Below, one piece after another: positions 62,101-64,000 of a DNA stretch of 64,000 nt; position 1 is the first letter of the stretch, and each line of letters begins with the position of its first letter. Both the position numbers and the translations under genes were made by a program. Under the pieces are notes generated by a model. That model saw only the letters and a list, made by a program, of their open reading frames with translations, was not told where the DNA came from and did not search any database. Source of the stretch: Sipunculus nudus (taxonomy: Eukaryota; Annelida; Sipuncula; Golfingiida; Sipunculidae); assembly GCA_026874595.1 (NCBI GenBank), contig CM049318.1, forward strand, positions 49,998,750 through 50,062,749, given 5' to 3'.

Positions 62101-63922
62101 AATATAAATACTCGCTCCATTGTAAAAATGGTGCATATAATTAACATTATCCAGACCTCGCGAGAAATATCTCTTAAAATATCAAGAAATGAGAACAGTT
62201 TAACAACATTACATAGGACCTGTTCCTCGTTGCCGAAAAGGTATCTAAAAAATTGGAAGCAACAAATCCGTAAAACTACTTTTTGTGTGTGCCCTTAAAC
62301 ACTTGGAAATGTCCAGGATCGCTTTGACATTGATTTTTGGGACATTATTTTTTAAAGACATAATGACAATAGTTTTACGACCTTTTATGTGTAGGAATAC
62401 CTTGAGTTCAATACCAACGGGTGGACAGAGATTGACGAGAAGTACCCACTCGGTACGGAAGGAGATCAGATACAAATCACCATCTACAGGGCTTCTGGCA
62501 AAAACCCAGCAATCAAAGACCTCCATGTAGAGTTCTGTATACCCCCTCGTGAGTATTATCCTTACACACGTATAATTATGTGTCTCTCCTAATTTTAGTG
62601 TTTGAAGAGCGTATCTTTATACTTACGGGGTGATATGTTAAAAAATTGTTTCACATCATTCACAGCTGGTGTTGTATTATCGAAATATTAATTTTTATAC
62701 CACTGAGAATAAGTTGACGAAAAGTTTATTTGAATAAAAAAATCCATCGGGCCATCGTAAATGGCATTGATAATTACCTTTACTTAACTATTCCTTTCAT
62801 TAGTCCATGATTGATGTTGTAAAATGAATAAGAGAACGAGTACATTTCTTAGTGTTTATTATATAACAAACATATGAAGTATTTGAACATTACCTTCCTG
62901 GTATTGCATAGGGATTTTCATTATTTTATGGCTAATACAATAGTAAATGTCATCCTAATTTGTTTCGCGGACTGAAAATCAGTCGGCAGATGATGTAATC
63001 AGTCATATTTCAGAAGAGCACAAAATACCATATTTATAAAAGATGCACTTTATAAATTACACCTATGGACACAGCAAAGTAACGATAAAATCGTTATTAA
63101 CATCAGAATCATCTTAATAAAGTAATGGCATACTAAAAGACTGCAATAGTTAAGTGACGATAAGGGTACTTCAGATGTATATGTGTATGTGTTAATCATG
63201 GCAATGGAGACCTTATTTTGTTCCTCTTAAGCAGCAAGAGTAGAAAAACAATGGCAAAGCACGTACCTAATTTTACATACGGTTTTTAATATAGCGACCC
63301 CATCATATGTACCCACAACTCCAGCCAGCACAACACAGGCGACCACTCCGACGGGTCCTGCTACTACCCCTACTTCTACCGTGAAAACTACAACAATCGC
63401 TACAACTCCTGGCACAACCGTGACGGCAACGTCATCCTACTGTGTCATAATATGTGACGGAGTCTGCATCACTAACACGTAGGTCTTAACTTAGCTTTGT
63501 GACATAATCCGTATTCAGAGGATAACCACCATTAATAATCATGCACGATTTGAAAGTTGTCAAAATGTTATAAACCAATATATGTGACATAAGTAAAGGT
63601 TGTAGAAGTTTTGCATATAGTATAGAATTCTTCTATCGTGTATGACATATGTGCCATATGTCTACCTTTCACTCATATCACTCCTTAAAATGTTGACAGA
63701 TGTGTTATAGACGACCAAAATTGGTTCAGCTTAAGTGCTAGGTACATATACAAACAAACCACAGTACAATTATTAACAATTCTGTGTCAAATCAAACCCA
63801 CGAACAATTTGCCTGCCTGTGAGAGTGTGTAACTGCATACAACTGTGACATTGTTATCCGTAGTACCCAGATTTGTGATGAGATCATCGACTGTCCTGAC
63901 GGAGACGACGAGAAGCATTGTG
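21863..63922 (+). CDS. Giant secreted SCO-spondin/hemolectin-like vWD-mucin protein (3' incomplete)
   Basis: Fifty-nine exons were joined by hand at GT-AG sites. Phases agree at all 58 junctions and give 9,037 coding nt, about 3,012 residues, with no stop. The last donor (63923) leads out of the window. Domain order: signal peptide, EMI, EGF, a TB-like module, three vWD-C8-TIL units with one extra TIL, four LDLa, seven F5/8C-like modules alternating with Thr/Pro/Ser linkers, and a fifth LDLa. Such proteins are secreted, disulfide-linked gel, clotting or extracellular-matrix components. The EMI-vWD x3-LDLa-F5/8C order is that of SCO-spondin; hemolectin shares vWD, F5/8C and LDLa. No TSP1 repeat or cystine knot is in the window, so orthology is unsettled. 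Terminal exons, alternative splicing and single-base exon edges need transcript data. Confidence 0.88.
23160..24291 (+). CDS. Exons 2-3: EMI domain
   Basis: Exons are 23160-23363 and 24230-24291. Residues about 35-122 start [10 protein letters not shown] and end with the signature [10 protein letters not shown], preceded by [16 protein letters not shown] domains are small Cys-rich modules at the N-termini of secreted multimeric proteins, including SCO-spondin. The intron between (23364-24229) holds nothing recognisable. Confidence 0.85.
24660..24764 (+). CDS. Exon 4: EGF-like domain
   Basis: A single phase 1-1 exon encodes six cysteines in EGF order ([20 protein letters not shown], then GYVGLRC), residues about 123-157. 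It follows the EMI domain directly, a common pairing. Intron 4 (24765-25529) shows only AT-rich DNA. Confidence 0.9.
25530..25739 (+). CDS. Exon 5: TB/properdin-N-like Cys module with acidic tail
   Basis: This is a phase 1-1 exon, residues about 158-227. It contains CYTRSSCFG, a vicinal pair in [14 protein letters not shown], and CNACP, then an acidic Gly-rich linker ([13 protein letters not shown]). The CC...GWG...C..CP pattern resembles TB (TGF-beta-binding) domains and the properdin N-terminal module; assignment by pattern only. Intron 5 (25740-26421) holds nothing recognisable. Confidence 0.6.
26422..31307 (+). CDS. Exons 6-12: first vWD-C8-TIL unit
   Basis: Exons are 26422-26606, 26948-27065, 28061-28225, 28751-28827, 29100-29213, 30303-30483 and 31067-31307. 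The vWD domain (about residues 236-409) has [20 protein letters not shown] at its start and [11 protein letters not shown] later. C8 follows (410-507, with eight Cys-type spacing), then TIL (508-588: [38 protein letters not shown]). The oxidoreductase-type CGLC motif of vWF is reduced to IGLC. Exon 8 has a tandem donor 12 nt downstream. These units mediate disulfide assembly in vWF and gel-forming mucins. Introns in this block are AT-rich, with G/C-rich dispersed-repeat words near 27190 and 29705. Confidence 0.88.
26899..26915 (+). promoter_or_regulatory. CTCF-like motif in intron 6
   Basis: The sequence ctagcgccctctgctga matches the core of the animal CTCF motif (complement of CAGnAGGGGGCGC-type). 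Single match in an intron; occupancy cannot be judged. Confidence 0.3.
32146..35813 (+). CDS. Exons 13-18: second vWD-C8-TIL unit
   Basis: Exons are 32146-32287, 32798-32874, 33385-33634, 34081-34251, 34913-35156 and 35549-35813. A short VWC-like stretch ([15 protein letters not shown]) leads into vWD2 (about residues 605-790; [19 protein letters not shown], later [12 protein letters not shown]). C8 follows (about 790-882, with [13 protein letters not shown] and CKYDMC), then TIL (883-971: [25 protein letters not shown]). As in unit one, the first Cys of CGLC is absent (QGLC). Intron 15 (33635-34080) contains an imperfect 100-bp direct duplication with a long AT tract. Confidence 0.88.
33720..33946 (+). 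repeat. Imperfect direct duplication with (AT)n in intron 15
   Basis: Copy 1 (33720-33816) and copy 2 (33817-33946) share ggtaat, agacatttt, acaatgaatctggtatgag and gagtctgtattttaatca. Each has an AT tract in the same place, about 12 bp in copy 1 and about 50 bp in copy 2. Tract expansion after duplication explains the length difference. Confidence 0.85.
36048..36068. repeat. Poly-C tract in intron 18
   Basis: A run of about 21 C followed by accctcccccgccacc, in the intron between exons 18 and 19. Confidence 0.95.
36242..37320 (+). CDS. Exons 19-21: extra VWC/TIL unit
   Basis: Exons are 36242-36440, 36835-36926 and 37271-37320. Residues about 972-1085 encode [13 protein letters not shown], then a TIL core ([41 protein letters not shown]) and a VWC-like end ([14 protein letters not shown]). 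This TIL has no vWD/C8 of its own and inserts between the second and third vWD units. Confidence 0.82.
37637..42096 (+). CDS. Exons 22-27: third vWD-C8-TIL unit
   Basis: Exons are 37637-37984, 38364-38578, 39072-39202, 39634-39743, 41521-41670 and 41997-42096. vWD3 (about residues 1085-1270) begins [20 protein letters not shown] and has [10 protein letters not shown]8 spans about 1273-1352, and TIL about 1353-1436 ([33 protein letters not shown]). Only this vWD keeps GDPH, the site of acid-triggered autoproteolysis known in MUC2/MUC5AC; cleavage here is inference. The long intron 25 (39744-41520) carries the antisense retrotransposon. Confidence 0.88.
40075..41415 (-). mobile_element. 5'-truncated non-LTR retrotransposon in intron 25
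   Basis: The element is antisense to the host gene. Its 3' end (left) has a run of about nine TTTA units (40085-40120), read as (AAAT)n on the element strand. Short-repeat tails in place of poly-A are known in CR1/L2/Rex1-like elements. Upstream similarity to reverse transcriptase stops at about 41415 at in-frame stops, so most of the element is missing, the usual outcome of target-primed reverse transcription. Confidence 0.82.
40382..41338 (-). pseudogene. Reverse transcriptase C-terminal fragment (CR1/Jockey-like)
   Basis: This is an open frame of 318 residues holding the RT palm and thumb: [20 protein letters not shown], then the catalytic [12 protein letters not shown] box. The conserved C-terminal region follows ([45 protein letters not shown]). 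The frame continues in phase upstream to about 41415 ([15 protein letters not shown]), then ends. The endonuclease and N-terminal RT motifs are absent, so it cannot be autonomous. The frame has no internal stop, suggesting a fairly recent insertion. Clade is judged by motif style only. Confidence 0.88.
42321..44854 (+). CDS. Exons 28-31: four LDLa domains
   Basis: Exons are 42321-42481, 42990-43106, 44235-44363 and 44738-44854, each carrying one LDL-receptor class A repeat (about residues 1450-1611). Calcium-cage ends are visible: [32 protein letters not shown] and [10 protein letters not shown]. The first exon starts with the end of the preceding VWC-like segment (CTEGKFEC). The repeats are phase 1-1 and bind ligands or calcium in extracellular proteins. 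Intron 29 (43107-44234) is over 1 kb and shows no feature I recognise. Confidence 0.92.
45505..46877 (+). CDS. Exons 32-33: F5/8C-like module A
   Basis: Exons are 45505-45746 and 46709-46877, residues about 1611-1748. The module is Cys-bounded, beginning [17 protein letters not shown] and ending [15 protein letters not shown] phase-0 intron splits it in the middle, as in all later copies. It is the most divergent and shortest copy. The fold is inferred from copies E-G, which look like F5/8C (discoidin) domains. Intron 32 (45747-46708) holds a gcgccatctattg word near 46188 and no gene. Confidence 0.6.
47581..49064 (+). CDS. Exons 34-36: mucin linker and F5/8C-like module B
   Basis: Exon 34 (47581-47637) is a 19-residue Thr-rich linker ([18 protein letters not shown]). 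Exons 35-36 (48118-48401 and 48902-49064) encode module B, residues about 1767-1916, from [19 protein letters not shown] to [16 protein letters not shown]. Boundaries are phase 1-1, with a phase-0 internal intron. A (GA)n tract (47700-47731) lies in intron 34. Confidence 0.65.
47700..47731. repeat. (GA)n microsatellite in intron 34
   Basis: About 30 bp of GA dinucleotides just downstream of a linker exon. Confidence 0.95.
49571..51448 (+). CDS. Exons 37-39: mucin linker fused to F5/8C-like module C
   Basis: Exon 37 (49571-49768) begins with about 37 residues of [19 protein letters not shown]-type linker encoded by near-identical accacaccaagc units, and continues straight into module C ([20 protein letters not shown]). 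Exons 38 (50541-50713) and 39 (51292-51448) complete it, ending [14 protein letters not shown]. The extra intron inside the first half and the linker-module exon fusion set this copy apart. An (ATT)n tract at 50475-50507 precedes exon 38. Confidence 0.65.
51896..53524 (+). CDS. Exons 40-43: four mucin-linker mini-exons
   Basis: Exons are 51896-51937, 52190-52237, 52847-52966 and 53480-53524 (42, 48, 120 and 45 nt). All are multiples of three and phase 1-1, so each can be skipped or duplicated without a frame change. They encode about 85 residues almost wholly of Thr, Ser, Pro, Val and Ala (for example [15 protein letters not shown] and PTVPVTT), the expected substrate of O-glycosylation. Confidence 0.78.
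53928..54984 (+). CDS. Exons 44-45: F5/8C-like module D
   Basis: Exons are 53928-54208 and 54834-54984, residues about 2177-2321, beginning [20 protein letters not shown] and ending [16 protein letters not shown]. Inner features in F5/8C order: an [18 protein letters not shown] stretch, a W (EWDASL), and late [11 protein letters not shown]. Confidence 0.65.
55325..55910 (+). CDS. Exons 46-47: mucin-linker mini-exons
   Basis: Exons are 55325-55375 (51 nt) and 55818-55910 (93 nt), phase 1-1, encoding Thr/Pro/Gly/Ser-rich sequence such as [16 protein letters not shown] and [17 protein letters not shown]. Confidence 0.75.
56097..56132. repeat. (AT)n microsatellite in intron 47
   Basis: About 35 bp of TA repeats, 170 bp upstream of the exon 48 acceptor. 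Confidence 0.95.
56300..57039 (+). CDS. Exons 48-49: F5/8C-like module E
   Basis: Exons are 56300-56601 (302 nt) and 56886-57039 (154 nt), residues about 2369-2521. The module begins [20 protein letters not shown] and shows the F5/8C series: [26 protein letters not shown], a hydrophobic MVSLDSSYG strand, [10 protein letters not shown], and the terminal [20 protein letters not shown] followed by VNFC. Exon sizes are identical to module F, pointing to a recent duplication. Confidence 0.72.
57395..57923 (+). CDS. Exons 50-51: mucin-linker mini-exons
   Basis: Exons are 57395-57445 (51 nt) and 57855-57923 (69 nt), phase 1-1, encoding [16 protein letters not shown] and [20 protein letters not shown]. 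Exon 50 has the same length as exon 46. Confidence 0.75.
58302..59175 (+). CDS. Exons 52-53: F5/8C-like module F
   Basis: Exons are 58302-58603 (302 nt) and 59022-59175 (154 nt), residues about 2561-2713. It begins [20 protein letters not shown] and has [53 protein letters not shown] and [14 protein letters not shown], ending SLEVHFC. This copy gives the clearest F5/8C (galactose-binding-like) reading. Confidence 0.72.
59594..59800 (+). CDS. Exon 54: 69-residue mucin linker
   Basis: This is the longest single linker exon (207 nt, phase 1-1). It is almost entirely Thr, Pro, Ser, Val and Ala ([19 protein letters not shown] and onward). The coding strand is rich in acc/aca/cca codons in short near-repeats, so replication slippage could change its length in frame. 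Confidence 0.78.
59960..60290 (+). repeat. Dispersed-repeat fragment with CTGT/CCGT tract in intron 54
   Basis: A ctgtctgtctgtccgtccgtc run (59999-60033) followed by nonrepetitive sequence resembles the arrangement beside the satellite element near 1035 and the repeat at 3895. No gene. Confidence 0.4.
60497..62548 (+). CDS. Exons 55-57: F5/8C-like module G
   Basis: Exons are 60497-60632, 60919-61078 and 62395-62548 (154 nt, as in E and F), residues about 2782-2932. It begins [18 protein letters not shown] and has [44 protein letters not shown] and [20 protein letters not shown], ending VEFC. An extra intron splits the first half next to the conserved W. Intron 56 (61079-62394), over 1.3 kb, shows nothing I recognise. 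Confidence 0.72.
63295..63922 (+). CDS. Exons 58-59: mucin linker and split LDLa domain
   Basis: Exon 58 (63295-63478) encodes about 50 residues of Thr/Pro/Ser linker, then [13 protein letters not shown]. Exon 59 (63864-63922) adds [16 protein letters not shown], together a somewhat unusual LDLa repeat. Exon 59 ends in phase 1 at a gtaag donor, so the gene continues past the window. Intron 57 (62549-63294) and the last 78 bp hold no other feature. Confidence 0.75.
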
Positions 63923-64000
63923 GTAAGTGTCATTTACATCATTCGTTTAACATTAAATGAACATAAATATATGTATAATGTAACTCTACTTTTTCTTTAC

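Overview
The window is eukaryotic, AT-rich animal genomic DNA. It has short phase-1 exons, GT-AG introns, long (AT)n, (CT)n and poly-G tracts, and several transposon families. Helitron-like elements with a tandem-repeat core and CCGTCCGT tracts, a PIF/Harbinger element and a non-LTR fragment with a short-repeat tail together suggest a marine invertebrate. A mollusc is my best guess, but the sequence does not prove the phylum.

Layout. 1-900: low-complexity DNA with three poly-G tracts. 901-3890: a composite repeat. A pair of inverted repeats of about 50 bp encloses a second, hairpin-ended element whose core is about 14 copies of a 180-bp satellite unit. 4000-4612 and 4685-9888: two copies of one dispersed repeat. 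The second copy is split by a 4.6-kb PIF/Harbinger transposon (4925-9510) that carries an intact HARBI1-like nuclease gene (minus strand) and a frameshifted MADF/Myb-like gene (plus strand), converging tail to tail. 9890-21600: gene-poor, with microsatellites, a possible pogo-like MITE and a cluster of TAGGCCT words.

21678 to the right edge: one very large secreted-protein gene on the plus strand. I reconstructed 59 exons by hand. Their phases agree at every junction, giving 9,037 nt (about 3,012 codons) with no stop, and the gene runs off the window. Domain order: signal peptide, EMI, EGF-like, TB/properdin-N-like cysteine module, vWD-C8-TIL, vWD-C8-TIL, an extra TIL, vWD-C8-TIL, four LDLa, then seven copies of a Cys-bounded module of about 140-150 residues that I read as divergent F5/8C (discoidin)-like domains. 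These copies are separated by Thr/Pro/Ser-rich mucin linkers, and then comes a further LDLa. The order EMI / three vWD / LDLa / F5/8C is that of SCO-spondin and overlaps insect hemolectin. The serial F5/8C-plus-mucin-linker array is the distinctive part.

The intron between exons 25 and 26 carries an antisense 5'-truncated non-LTR retrotransposon. I found no other convincing host gene, tRNA or rRNA.
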